Below, piece after piece: positions 8,174 to 16,226 of a stretch of DNA of 41,622 nt. The notes beneath the pieces were generated by a model. The model was not told the origin of the DNA, did not search any database, and saw only the letters and a list, made by a program, of their open reading frames with translations. How positions within the stretch are numbered: position 1 is the stretch's first letter; the number at the start of each line of letters is the position of its first letter. A program made the translations under genes and the position numbers. Source of the DNA: Bdellovibrionales bacterium GWA1_52_35 (GTDB lineage Bacteria > Bdellovibrionota > UBA1018); NCBI GenBank assembly GCA_001769805.1, contig MEPO01000011.1, forward strand, positions 1-41,622. Reading direction: 5' to 3'.

Positions 8174-10595
8174 CAAACTCCACAGCGGGAAGTTTAGGAG
8201 TTTTCCCGTCCTGAAGTTCACGAATCATTTCTAATTTTTTCTCAAGATCAAAGTGCGGAGTTTTGCCCTGCAAATCCGTCAAGAGCCATGCACTCGTATC
8301 CAGCCGGTGGGCTTTAATTTGGGGTGCGAGTTCACGTCCAGCAATAGAGGAGAAGAGCCCAACCAGTGCCTTGCCATACTGGTGCAGCTCTTCGCGATTC
8401 GACCAGAGAAACTCCCAATCCTTTGAAGCCTCCTGCCACTGATTCAGCTCACCCAGAACCCGGGCACGCATGTAGTAATAAGGGTATTCGGTGACGTAAT
8501 CGAGAGACGCCAGTCGAATCGCCTCAGACAATTCAGAGACGGCTTGATCATTCCTACCCTCTTCATACTCCACGAAGGCCTGCACGTATTTACCGAGAGA
8601 CCTCTCCCAGTTCGGCATTGAATCAAAGCGACTCACCCGCGTCGTTTGAAGTGGAATAGCCTGCAGTTGAGTCCAATCAACCCTGAATCCCACGAAATTG
8701 CTGTGCGAAGCAGGAAGTCGTTCACCGAGCGTCAGCCAGACTTCGTTTCTTGCTCCGTTCACGACTGTTGACATCACCGTGTAGGCCTTCGTCGCTGTGC
8801 GCCCGAAACTTCTGAAGCCCTCAAACGCGTCCTGATGTCCGGCCAGATGGTCCACCACCCAGTCGATTTCTACTACGCGATTTTGAGTTCGTTTTAGTTC
8901 AAGCGCCAATGCGAGCTCAGAGTCAATCACCTGAAGACGCGACTCGGACTCAAGCTGCTTATTGTAGTTGTACGTAAAGAACTGCTCATTCATCTCAGAG
9001 CCCAGGAAGTGGTTCGTCTGTCCCAAGGCTTCATTTTGAACTCTGCGGGCAACCTGCACCCGCTTTCCTGAAAATTCCACTGACGCCACCTCCCCCGTTC
9101 GAGCATCGGCGACCAGAGAAGTCCAAGCTCCGAAATGTCCCGTGGAAGAAATCAGTTGAATCGCCTCGTCCAGATTACGCGCTTCGCGCAGAATTCTCTG
9201 TTGTAAATAGGGAGCCATCACCCCCCGTCGACCCAGGAAATGGGAGCGGTACTTTTGAGTGGACATCTGATGCAAAGAAACTGAAAGACCGTTTTCATTC
9301 AAACCACTCACACCACCCGGATATACATCCCCGGCGCTGGCCATCGCCGAGTACCTGAGGAAACCCGGTTCTTCGATCAGGAAAAGTGTCGGTGCGGAAT
9401 TCCAGCTCTTCATCAAATCCGCGTCGAGATTTCGCGCATGATACATTCCATTTCCGCCGGTCAGTTCACCCGACACGATGAAACCCAGACAGCCGCGCTT
9501 CAGCTTAAGAGAAACCTGCGCGACGCCCTTGATTAGATCCATCGCGCCCTCCAAGGGAAGAGTCAGACCACAGCTTGCGGTGAAGTTCGCAAGCGTCTGA
9601 CCCGGATCTTCTTCCATATTCCGGCTCAGGCCTTCCGCGACATTGGACAGCTCAACCCCAAGAGAGGCCGCCAGAACTTCCTCATCCGTGTACTTTCGTT
9701 TCAAGCCCAGCTCCCGGTACCGGTCAGTCACACCGCGACTGAGGCCTTTCACCCCTCGCAGGAACTCCTTGCTCACTGAATTCTTGATCCGGCGCAGGTA
9801 GCACTCAAATATCGCGTTTTTCAGAGGGGAATTCCCAAGTCCCTTTTCGATGCGCGAGAGAGTTTCCGACAAAATCCCCCCCTCCACCTGTTCGGCGAGA
9901 AGGTAGCCCTGGTCGTATGAGATCTGCGCAAAATCTCCCCGTAACTCCAGCACATGAAGGACCTTGGTTCCGAGATCGGTCGTGACCGAACAGTCCTTTC
10001 TCACGCTTTGATTCACTCTCAAAACTTCACGGCACTCAAACGGTGCCTCAGCAGCCACAGCGGGTTGGACCACGAAATAGATCCCCAACAAGCCCACCAT
10101 TACAATCGCTGTTTTTTCGAGAATCCGACGTTGCGCTTTTGCAAGCATCGGCGCAAACCGAATCAGCAAAACAAACCAAAGCGCGCATCCGAGTTCGAGC
10201 CCGGCAATAGAGGTCACCGGGGGCAATCCGAGCCCAAGAAAGGCAACTGCTCCGATCCACGCGGCAGGATTGATTAGCGTGAGAATAAACGTGGAGCTGC
10301 CATCTGCCAGATCCACCTTGAAATTCAGACGAACCCAAGCTCTGACGGCAAATACGAGAAAGAACAAACCAGCTGAAATTTTGAAATAGGAAGACGCCGT
10401 GATGCTTGAAAAAAAGCCGATGGCATATGCAGAAACCAGAAAGATGATCAGGTCCGCCATGAGCATGGCGAAAACCGATGCACGAGCTGCCACTCGGTGC
10501 TTTGCCAGGGCCTGCTGCAGGATGATTGTGCCAGCGGGGCCTGGAATCATTGAAAGAAAGAAACCCATCAAGAGTCCCGCACAAATCTGCGTCAT
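8160..10595 (-). CDS. LysE-type exporter fused to a C45 acyltransferase/amidohydrolase
   Basis: The 811-residue protein joins three parts. Residues 1-180 are a LysE/RhtB-type amino-acid exporter with the family IPGPAG motif at 17-22 and about six hydrophobic segments. Residues about 185-640 resemble the C45 group of Ntn-hydrolases (acyl-CoA:6-aminopenicillanate acyltransferase, acid-ceramidase-like): the nucleophile candidate is Cys369 in RGCLGF, followed by the ARNLDAD motif (Arg388, Asn389, Asp391) and a QTNHF segment near 526-530. Residues about 665-760 look like TPR-type helices. The last membrane helix ends in AVAAEA near residue 182, like a signal-peptidase site, so the hydrolase domain probably faces the periplasm. 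Its ATG overlaps the TGA of the GH3 gene by 4 bp, which indicates coupled translation. Export of an amino acid or conjugate, and its acylation or cleavage, is inferred; the substrate is unknown. Confidence 0.85.
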   Translation of the reverse strand: MTQICAGLLMGFFLSMIPGPAGTIILQQALAKHRVAARASVFAMLMADLIIFLVSAYAIGFFSSITASSYFKISAGLFFLVFAVRAWVRLNFKVDLADGSSTFILTLINPAAWIGAVAFLGLGLPPVTSIAGLELGCALWFVLLIRFAPMLAKAQRRILEKTAIVMVGLLGIYFVVQPAVAAEAPFECREVLRVNQSVRKDCSVTTDLGTKVLHVLELRGDFAQISYDQGYLLAEQVEGGILSETLSRIEKGLGNSPLKNAIFECYLRRIKNSVSKEFLRGVKGLSRGVTDRYRELGLKRKYTDEEVLAASLGVELSNVAEGLSRNMEEDPGQTLANFTASCGLTLPLEGAMDLIKGVAQVSLKLKRGCLGFIVSGELTGGNGMYHARNLDADLMKSWNSAPTLFLIEEPGFLRYSAMASAGDVYPGGVSGLNENGLSVSLHQMSTQKYRSHFLGRRGVMAPYLQQRILREARNLDEAIQLISSTGHFGAWTSLVADARTGEVASVEFSGKRVQVARRVQNEALGQTNHFLGSEMNEQFFTYNYNKQLESESRLQVIDSELALALELKRTQNRVVEIDWVVDHLAGHQDAFEGFRSFGRTATKAYTVMSTVVNGARNEVWLTLGERLPASHSNFVGFRVDWTQLQAIPLQTTRVSRFDSMPNWERSLGKYVQAFVEYEEGRNDQAVSELSEAIRLASLDYVTEYPYYYMRARVLGELNQWQEASKDWEFLWSNREELHQYGKALVGLFSSIAGRELAPQIKAHRLDTSAWLLTDLQGKTPHFDLEKKLEMIRELQDGKTPKLPAVEFVTVE

Positions 10596-12157
10596 ACAGC
10601 CTCCGCCACGGCCCAGCCCTGGTTCAAGACAGTCGCATCCAGCTCCAGATCATTGAGGAAGGCTTGGAACTTCTCACGCGAATCGAAAGCTACCTTCATT
10701 TTGAGCTGGCCGCGATGACTGGCCTTTTCGAAATACTGGCTGGCGAGTTCCGATGAGAGCACTTGGATTGTGGGTACATCGAGAAAACCGAAATCCAACC
10801 GGTTTTCTCGATAATCGCTATTCAGTTCCATCAAAGCCTGATCCAGGAACTCTTGGATTATCTCGGGGTCAAGAGCCCCCGGGCGATCAGCAAGCAGAAT
10901 CCATTCGTAGCAGGGCTTAGAACTGGCGCTTTGACCAGGAAGAACAAAGAAGTGCCGAAGTCCAAGACTATTTTCCTGGTTCAGGCGAGCCGCCGCTTTG
11001 TTCAATTGCGAGAGCGTGACCTTCTCAGCCGCGACATTCACACCATGCCCAACGCGACCAATGATTTCAAACAGCAGCGGAGCCGTCGACCGGATTTTGA
11101 GGCAGTCGCCCGTGCGATAGTTCACAAGTCCGTTCGGTGACGTGATGAATAGCTCGACCTCATCGCCTTCCTTCAAGTCGCCGACAGTCAAAAAATGTTT
11201 TTGCGCGTGCTCGGAATCACCGCTATGGCGAAACGTGTAAACGAGATCGCCATAATGGAAGGAGTATACTCCGCTTTCTCCTCCATTCAGGGCTGGAATT
11301 TCATAACCGAAAGGCCCCTCGGTGGAAATATAGCAGCCAATAAATTGGATGGGGTGACCGAGAAGGGCCTGAAGCTGGTGACGATAGGAATCGATACCAG
11401 TGCCGGAATAAACGATGACCTTGAGGTTGGGCCAGATGGCATGGAAGTTTTCGATCCCCCACATTTTTCGCAACTCCTCCAGAAAATGAACAATGTAGCT
11501 CGGCACTCCCGAAATGAGATGCAAATCTGTGTTTCGGGCCTGAGCGCCGGCACGCCGGATCTTCTCGTCCATATCTTCGATCGAAGTGATTTCCAGACTC
11601 GGCAGGCTCCGCGATTTACTCAAAGGATGTGCGTGGGTGGCCAGGAATCCAGAGACATAGCCGCAGGGGACACCGGTATCTGTTTTTTCAACCAGAGGAG
11701 AAGAACCCCAGGTCAGACGATCCTCTGATAGGAAGCTGTAGTCAGCGCATTGCTTGAGTATGGTTGCCACCGACAGCTGGTAGCTTTCGAAGGCCTTCTC
11801 CATTCCCTTGTTGAAAATGATTTTTTTGCTGTTATGACCGGTGGTTCCACTGCTCAGGCCGACGTAGCTCGGGCGACCCCTGAAGAGAACGTTGCGGCAG
11901 TTGCTTTCGAGCGTCAGATCCACCATGAGTTTGAAATCGTCATAAGTACGCTCGAGAGCTGTTTCAGTGAACTCGCGATAATCAAAAGCAGTTTCCAAGT
12001 TCGTTATGCGGAAAATGTGCGTTCCTGCAAGCTTCGCGCGCAATCGGCCATAGGCTCGTTCCTGGGCGTTCACAGGATCGTTTTGATCCTGCATCAGAGA
12101 ATTCCAGCGTTCCTTAAGATAAAATGAGAAAATTTTGTCGGCTATTGAGTTCCACAT
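10592..12157 (-). CDS. GH3-family acyl-acid amido synthetase
   Basis: The product, about 521 residues, belongs to the GH3 family of adenylating enzymes that join amino acids to carboxylic acids; plant members conjugate jasmonate, auxin or benzoates. The phosphate-binding loop LSSGTTGHNSKK is at about residues 101-112. The YISTEGPFG segment (near 277) matches the family's acyl-adenylate motif, and the NYRTGDCLKI stretch near 356 matches the family's hinge-side YRxGD motif. I chose the ATG at 12157, with AAGAGG five to six bases upstream; a GTG two codons earlier overlaps that site. It is the first gene of an operon with the LysE-C45 fusion (4-bp overlap). The acyl and amine substrates cannot be read from sequence. 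Confidence 0.88.
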   Translation of the reverse strand: MWNSIADKIFSFYLKERWNSLMQDQNDPVNAQERAYGRLRAKLAGTHIFRITNLETAFDYREFTETALERTYDDFKLMVDLTLESNCRNVLFRGRPSYVGLSSGTTGHNSKKIIFNKGMEKAFESYQLSVATILKQCADYSFLSEDRLTWGSSPLVEKTDTGVPCGYVSGFLATHAHPLSKSRSLPSLEITSIEDMDEKIRRAGAQARNTDLHLISGVPSYIVHFLEELRKMWGIENFHAIWPNLKVIVYSGTGIDSYRHQLQALLGHPIQFIGCYISTEGPFGYEIPALNGGESGVYSFHYGDLVYTFRHSGDSEHAQKHFLTVGDLKEGDEVELFITSPNGLVNYRTGDCLKIRSTAPLLFEIIGRVGHGVNVAAEKVTLSQLNKAAARLNQENSLGLRHFFVLPGQSASSKPCYEWILLADRPGALDPEIIQEFLDQALMELNSDYRENRLDFGFLDVPTIQVLSSELASQYFEKASHRGQLKMKVAFDSREKFQAFLNDLELDATVLNQGWAVAEAV

Positions 12158-12175
12158 AAGCACCTCTTGATGACT

Positions 12176-12194
12176 CTGTTTTGCCGTAAAACAG
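12176..12194. promoter_or_regulatory. 19-bp palindrome upstream of the GH3 gene, candidate operator
   Basis: CTGTTTT-gccgt-AAAACAG is a perfect 7-5-7 inverted repeat about 20 bp upstream of the GH3 start and about 100 bp upstream of the divergent cdsA-like gene. The size suits a TetR-type site, and a TetR gene lies at the other end of the operon. No matching palindrome was found upstream of the TetR gene itself, so the link is a guess. Confidence 0.5.
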
Positions 12195-12291
12195 GTGGGT
12201 GCTCCACAACTGGAGGTGACATTTGGGGCGGAATACTGTCACGACGGCAAGAATCCCTTTACATCGCAGCTTACCGACTTAAAATTCACAT

Positions 12292-13236
12292 ATGTTCGAC
12301 TATACTCATTTAACTACAAGCGTTCGTTGGGCTATTGGCGTCATCTTCGGGCTTCTCTTGATGTCCGAACTCATACTGACCCTGGTCTCCCATTTAATTT
12401 CTGAAAAGAGCCTGAAGGAAATCCGCCTGAGAATCCGAACCTGGTGGGTCATTGCCGCATCACTTTTGGGGGCATTGATTTTCAGTCGGGTGGTTTCGCT
12501 GGTATTTTTCGCCTTCATCAGTTTCCTCGCTCTTAAAGAATACCTGTCCATGATCCCCACTCGGCGGGCGGATCGACGCGTGATCTTCTGGGGCTACTTC
12601 GCCATTAGCGTGCAGTACTTCTGGATCTACGTCGACTGGTATACGATGTTCCTGATTTTCATCCCGGTTTATGCATTTTTATTCCTCCCACTGCGAATGG
12701 TCTTGATCGGTGAAACCAAGGATTTCCTGAAGGCCGTCAGCACGCTGCACTGGGGTCTTATGATGACTGTCTTCGCGCTCAGTCACATGGCCTTTCTGCT
12801 GAATCTGGACCCAGGACGCAATCCTGCAGGTCAGGGTGCGGGCCTGGTCCTCTATCTCGTCCTCCTGACTGAGCTGAACGACATCGCCCAGTTCATCTGG
12901 GGCAAGCTTTTCGGCAAACATAAAGTCATTCCCAAGGTCAGCCCGAACAAAACAGTGGAAGGCCTTCTGGGCGGAATCGCGACCTCCATGCTGCTCTCCT
13001 GGCTCATGGCGCCCTACCTCACGCCGCTTCAGCCGCATACGGCGGTGCTCTTTGGTCTCGCGATTTCACTTTGCGGCTTCTTCGGAGATGTTTCCATCTC
13101 AGCGATCAAACGGGATATTGGCGTGAAAGACAGTGGTAACACCCTGCCGGGCCATGGGGGAGTCCTGGACCGTCTGGACAGCCTCACCTATACGGCGCCG
13201 GTATTTTTTCACCTCCTGAAATATTTTTACTACTGA
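12292..13236 (+). CDS. cdsA: Phosphatidate cytidylyltransferase (CDP-diglyceride synthase)
   Basis: The 314-residue integral membrane protein makes CDP-diacylglycerol from phosphatidate and CTP. The full family signature is present at residues about 270-296: SAIKRDIGVKDSGNTLPGH, continuing GGVLDRLDS, with the conserved Lys-Arg-Asp, Lys-Asp, His-Gly-Gly and Asp-Arg-x-Asp residues. About eight hydrophobic segments precede it. It is longer than E. coli CdsA and closer in layout to the YnbB-type paralogues, which sit next to a CDP-alcohol phosphotransferase as here. The ribosome binding site is weak. plsC follows two bases after the stop, so the two are co-transcribed. Confidence 0.92.
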   Translation: MFDYTHLTTSVRWAIGVIFGLLLMSELILTLVSHLISEKSLKEIRLRIRTWWVIAASLLGALIFSRVVSLVFFAFISFLALKEYLSMIPTRRADRRVIFWGYFAISVQYFWIYVDWYTMFLIFIPVYAFLFLPLRMVLIGETKDFLKAVSTLHWGLMMTVFALSHMAFLLNLDPGRNPAGQGAGLVLYLVLLTELNDIAQFIWGKLFGKHKVIPKVSPNKTVEGLLGGIATSMLLSWLMAPYLTPLQPHTAVLFGLAISLCGFFGDVSISAIKRDIGVKDSGNTLPGHGGVLDRLDSLTYTAPVFFHLLKYFYY

Positions 13237-13238
13237 AT

Positions 13239-13886
13239 ATGAATAAGCTTCTGCGTTGGCTTTTTTTTGCAGCGTTCATCCGGCCGTTTCTTACGATCAT
13301 CATGGGCCTGAATGTCCGAAACCGTTCAAGGCTCCCGGAAAGTGGGCCCGCTATTCTGGTTGCAAATCACAATAGTCATCTGGACACGCCCGTGATCATC
13401 AGTCTCTTCCCCCATTCCCTGCTGCCGCACCTGCGACCGGTTGCCGCCCAGGACTATTTCTTCAGTACCCGTTTCCTGAAATGGTTCTCCACCCAAATTA
13501 TGGGAATCATCCCGATCGCCCGCATCCGGTCCAAAGAGAGCACCGGGACTGATCCTCTCGCTCCGATTTCGGCCGCGCTGAAAAATAATGATATAGTCAT
13601 ATTTTTTCCGGAAGGCACCCGCGGCCGGCCCGAACAGATGGCCGACTTCAAGTCGGGAATCGCAATCCTTGCACAGCGGCACCCGGAAATCCCAATCGTA
13701 CCCATCTTCCTGCACGGTTTGGGCAAAGCACTCCCGCGAGGCGAGGCACTCCTGGTTCCGTTCTTTCTGGACGTTTTCGTTGGTGAGCATTTGAAATGGA
13801 CGGGCGACAAGGCGGAGTTTTTAACAGCCCTGAATGAGCGGTTCACCGCTCTTGCGGAAGAAGGCCATATTCCTGATTGGACTTAG
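13239..13886 (+). CDS. plsC: 1-acyl-sn-glycerol-3-phosphate acyltransferase-type protein
   Basis: This 215-residue PlsC-domain acyltransferase carries the catalytic NHNSHLD motif (His44, Asp49), the FFPEGTRG substrate-binding motif (residues 122-129) and the IPIVPIFLHG strand (151-160). One N-terminal hydrophobic segment anchors it to the inner membrane. It would produce phosphatidate, the substrate of the CdsA-like enzyme encoded two bases upstream, so the pair forms consecutive steps. Its 3' end overlaps the convergent transporter gene by 4 bp. It is a PlsC-family paralogue; whether it is the housekeeping enzyme is unclear. Confidence 0.9.
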   Translation: MNKLLRWLFFAAFIRPFLTIIMGLNVRNRSRLPESGPAILVANHNSHLDTPVIISLFPHSLLPHLRPVAAQDYFFSTRFLKWFSTQIMGIIPIARIRSKESTGTDPLAPISAALKNNDIVIFFPEGTRGRPEQMADFKSGIAILAQRHPEIPIVPIFLHGLGKALPRGEALLVPFFLDVFVGEHLKWTGDKAEFLTALNERFTALAEEGHIPDWT

Positions 13887-14254
13887 GTGACGCTGCCCGC
13901 ATGACCAAAGGCAATCAAAGCCACACCAAAGCAAATCGCCAGGACCCCAGAAACCTGAAATGTGTTGATCTTCTCCCCGTCGAGCCAGCTCGCTAGCAAC
14001 ATTCCCCAGATGAAAGTAGTGGCATAAGCGGGGTAACAGACTGAGAGCTTGCCGCCAAGCCTGAAGCCAATCACGAACAGAACCATGACAACGCAAAAAA
14101 GTGCAGCCCCGACAAAGATCGGCCAGTTTTTGAGAATTGCCACCGCTCCCAGGCGCGCGGAGCCAAGTTTGTAAAGGTACTGCCCGAGCGCACCGATCGC
14201 GGCTGCAATCAAATTCAGAATAATGGGCCAAGTCTGACTTGGGCTTGCTTCCAT
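13883..14254 (-). CDS. Four-helix DMT/EamA-type small transporter
   Basis: The 123-residue protein has four hydrophobic segments (about 9-26, 40-63, 70-90 and 97-117), with the pattern of a single EamA or small-multidrug-resistance unit. The INLIAAAIGALGQYLYK-like start and the ICFGVALIAFGH end are typical. Such half-size proteins work as dimers; undecaprenyl-phosphate-aminoarabinose flippase subunits (ArnE/F) and SMR pumps have this size. The gene lies 8 bp downstream of the CDP-alcohol phosphotransferase gene on the same strand, which suggests a role with the lipid made there, for example flipping, but this is inference. Confidence 0.75.
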   Translation of the reverse strand: MEASPSQTWPIILNLIAAAIGALGQYLYKLGSARLGAVAILKNWPIFVGAALFCVVMVLFVIGFRLGGKLSVCYPAYATTFIWGMLLASWLDGEKINTFQVSGVLAICFGVALIAFGHAGSVT

Positions 14255-14262
14255 AATAGCTC

Positions 14263-14931
14263 CTACTTACTTTCCAGTTCGGCCGAAATTTGAACAAGTC
14301 TCCTGAATATGGTGACCAGTGAACCGAGCGCGATCACTGCAAGTGCGGCAACCAAAACCCAGTCGGATTGAACGACTAGCCGCTCACCGATCGCAAAAAG
14401 TGCCGCGAAGGTCATCACTGCCATCCGGTGCTGCTTTGCCATCGGTCCGGAAAAATAGGATTCAGTTCCAGTCGAAACTCCAAGAAGCCGTGTATAGGCC
14501 GTCATTACTGCGAGCGTGGCAGCAAGCCAGCCGAGATCACTCCCCCAGGCGAAAGACTGGATTGCGTAACCCGCTCCCACTAGAATGAATATATCCGAAA
14601 AGCGATCGGGCACATCATTGAAGAGCTCCCCGGTCTTGGTTTTTAGCCCGCCTTCGATGGCGACCATCCCGTCAAAGAGATTGCAGAGCAGTCGCTTCTG
14701 AATCGCAATGACGGCAAATAGCAAGAAGCACCAGGCAGGAATTCCCAACCGTTCTTCGCGGCTCAACCAGAGAAACAATCCCGCAAATAATGCATAAAGG
14801 GCGCTCATCACGGAAATGGTATTCGGTTTAATTCCCCGATCCCGAAGCCAGCGGGCAATTGAATGAGCCCAGGCAGTATTTCTGGTCTGAAGCGGCCGGC
14901 GGTGTTTTAGAGAATGATTCTGATTTGTCAT
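14263..14931 (-). CDS. CDP-alcohol phosphatidyltransferase-family enzyme, variant active site
   Basis: The 222-residue membrane protein contains the family motif region DGMVAIEGG...GELFNDVPD (residues 87-109) followed by RFSD. In the usual motif, D-G-x2-A-R-x8-G-x3-D-x3-D, the Arg is replaced by Ile92 and the second Asp by Asn105; Asp87, Gly88, Ala91, Gly101 and Asp109 are kept. This resembles the YnbA-type subgroup encoded beside CdsA-like proteins. Six hydrophobic segments follow the family pattern. The ATG lies in a CATG shared with the divergent gene at 14930, with no clear ribosome binding site, but the conserved RNTAWAHSIARWLRDRGI segment shows the start must lie near here. The product would be a phospholipid or a phospho-alcohol-linked lipid of unknown head group. 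Confidence 0.8.
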   Translation of the reverse strand: MTNQNHSLKHRRPLQTRNTAWAHSIARWLRDRGIKPNTISVMSALYALFAGLFLWLSREERLGIPAWCFLLFAVIAIQKRLLCNLFDGMVAIEGGLKTKTGELFNDVPDRFSDIFILVGAGYAIQSFAWGSDLGWLAATLAVMTAYTRLLGVSTGTESYFSGPMAKQHRMAVMTFAALFAIGERLVVQSDWVLVAALAVIALGSLVTIFRRLVQISAELESK

Positions 14932-15364
14932 GTCAGAAGAGTCTACGAGACTTGGGCGTTCGCTTCAAGGCTCGAGCTATGCAAACGCTGTCGAAATGAG
15001 GAACAAAACGTTTGCTCGACAACTCGCTTGGACCCAGGGCGGCTTCTATCTGCTGACCGGAATTTGGCCGATCCTGCATATGAAGAGTTTTGAGCGGGTG
15101 AGCGGGCCCAAAGAAGATCATTGGCTCGTCAAAACAGTCGGAGCCCTCCTTGCGGTCACCGGGGGTGCCCTATTGCGCTCGGCGAGATCCGGTAAAGTTC
15201 CCAAGGACCTGCAAGCCCTTGCGGCGGCTCAGGCTCTGGCCCTGAGCGCAGTGGATGTGATCTACAGCACAAAAGGGCGAATTTCGAAAATATATCTATT
15301 GGATGCCGCGACCGAACTCCTCCTGATCAGAGGGTGGCTGGCTTGCCAAGCTCGGCGGGTGTAG
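14930..15364 (+). CDS. Small membrane protein of unknown function
   Basis: The 144-residue product has about four weak hydrophobic segments (37-52, 68-86, 98-112 and 120-137), with alternating Gly/Ala-rich stretches such as VGALLAVTGGALLRSA. Its ATG shares a CATG with the divergent CDP-alcohol phosphotransferase gene; Met23 at 14996 is another possible start, directly before the first helix-like region. Neither start has a good ribosome binding site. I recognise no named family. It is followed 13 bp later by an envelope protein gene. Confidence 0.65.
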   Translation: MSEESTRLGRSLQGSSYANAVEMRNKTFARQLAWTQGGFYLLTGIWPILHMKSFERVSGPKEDHWLVKTVGALLAVTGGALLRSARSGKVPKDLQALAAAQALALSAVDVIYSTKGRISKIYLLDAATELLLIRGWLACQARRV

Positions 15365-15377
15365 TTACACTCGCCTC

Positions 15378-16214
15378 ATGAAATTACTGATACTTGGCAT
15401 TTCTGCTCTCTTCATTCTGATTTTCGCCCCTGAATTAGGCGCCACCGAGAACAGCGCTGCCACGGTTTACATCCAGGGCACCCAGCCCGTGAGCGATTTT
15501 GATCATTTCCCAAGAAGCCTGCAAAAAAAACATCTTCATGCGCCTTTTCTCTTTGGAGTGGATTACCTCGTTGGAGGTGGCCAGACCAAGTTCTTTGGGG
15601 ATATTCACGCTGCGGCTCTGGGTTACACCTCGGCACCGGCTTTCGGCCTGGCCCTGGGTCCTGTCATGAAGATTGGGATCGCGGACTTAAAGATCGTTGG
15701 CGAAATGGAAACGAATGGCACGCTGGATTCTGAAACAGCAGATTCCCATCTCAAAGCCTGGCGCTTTGGCTTGAAAGGAAAATTATCAGTACAGAGTGGA
15801 ATTCTACTGCCCTCAGTCGCTCTGCGTTGGATCAGCATGACCACGGTCCAGATTGCAAACATGGAAAACCTGCCCACAAAGGTGGCCCATGCCGGAACTT
15901 ACGTTTTCACTCCCGGTTTACTTGTAAGGCTCCCCTTCGTTCTTGCGGAAGCCTCGCTTGGCATCTACAGCTTCGGAAAAACCGCCGTGACCTCAAAGGA
16001 GTTTGCGTACTCCATTGCTCGCCAAACGGTATTTCGTCCGACAATAGGCGCCGGTTTCGATCTTCCTGGAATCGAACTCTGGTTGAGGGCCTTCGCTGTT
16101 TATCCTCATCGCGGAGACGATCCGATTGAGTACCTGTACATGGCTCCGATGTACGTGAATGATAACATGATGACCAAGCAAGCCGTGACTGTTGAAGCCA
16201 GATTTCATCTTTAA
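15378..16214 (+). CDS. Predicted outer-membrane beta-barrel protein
   Basis: The 278-residue product has a signal peptide (MKLLILGISALFILIFAPELGA, cleaved near ATEN) and then alternating polar/hydrophobic strands with aromatic girdle-like residues, ending in a final strand VTVEARFHL. That pattern suggests an outer-membrane barrel of about 10-12 strands. The spacing of Gly-rich turns fits, but no family is recognised and the terminal aromatic residue is two positions from the end. It is followed 12 bp later by a lipoprotein gene with its own AGGA ribosome binding site, so the two may form an envelope unit. Confidence 0.65.
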   Translation: MKLLILGISALFILIFAPELGATENSAATVYIQGTQPVSDFDHFPRSLQKKHLHAPFLFGVDYLVGGGQTKFFGDIHAAALGYTSAPAFGLALGPVMKIGIADLKIVGEMETNGTLDSETADSHLKAWRFGLKGKLSVQSGILLPSVALRWISMTTVQIANMENLPTKVAHAGTYVFTPGLLVRLPFVLAEASLGIYSFGKTAVTSKEFAYSIARQTVFRPTIGAGFDLPGIELWLRAFAVYPHRGDDPIEYLYMAPMYVNDNMMTKQAVTVEARFHL

Positions 16215-16226
16215 CCAGGAAAATCC

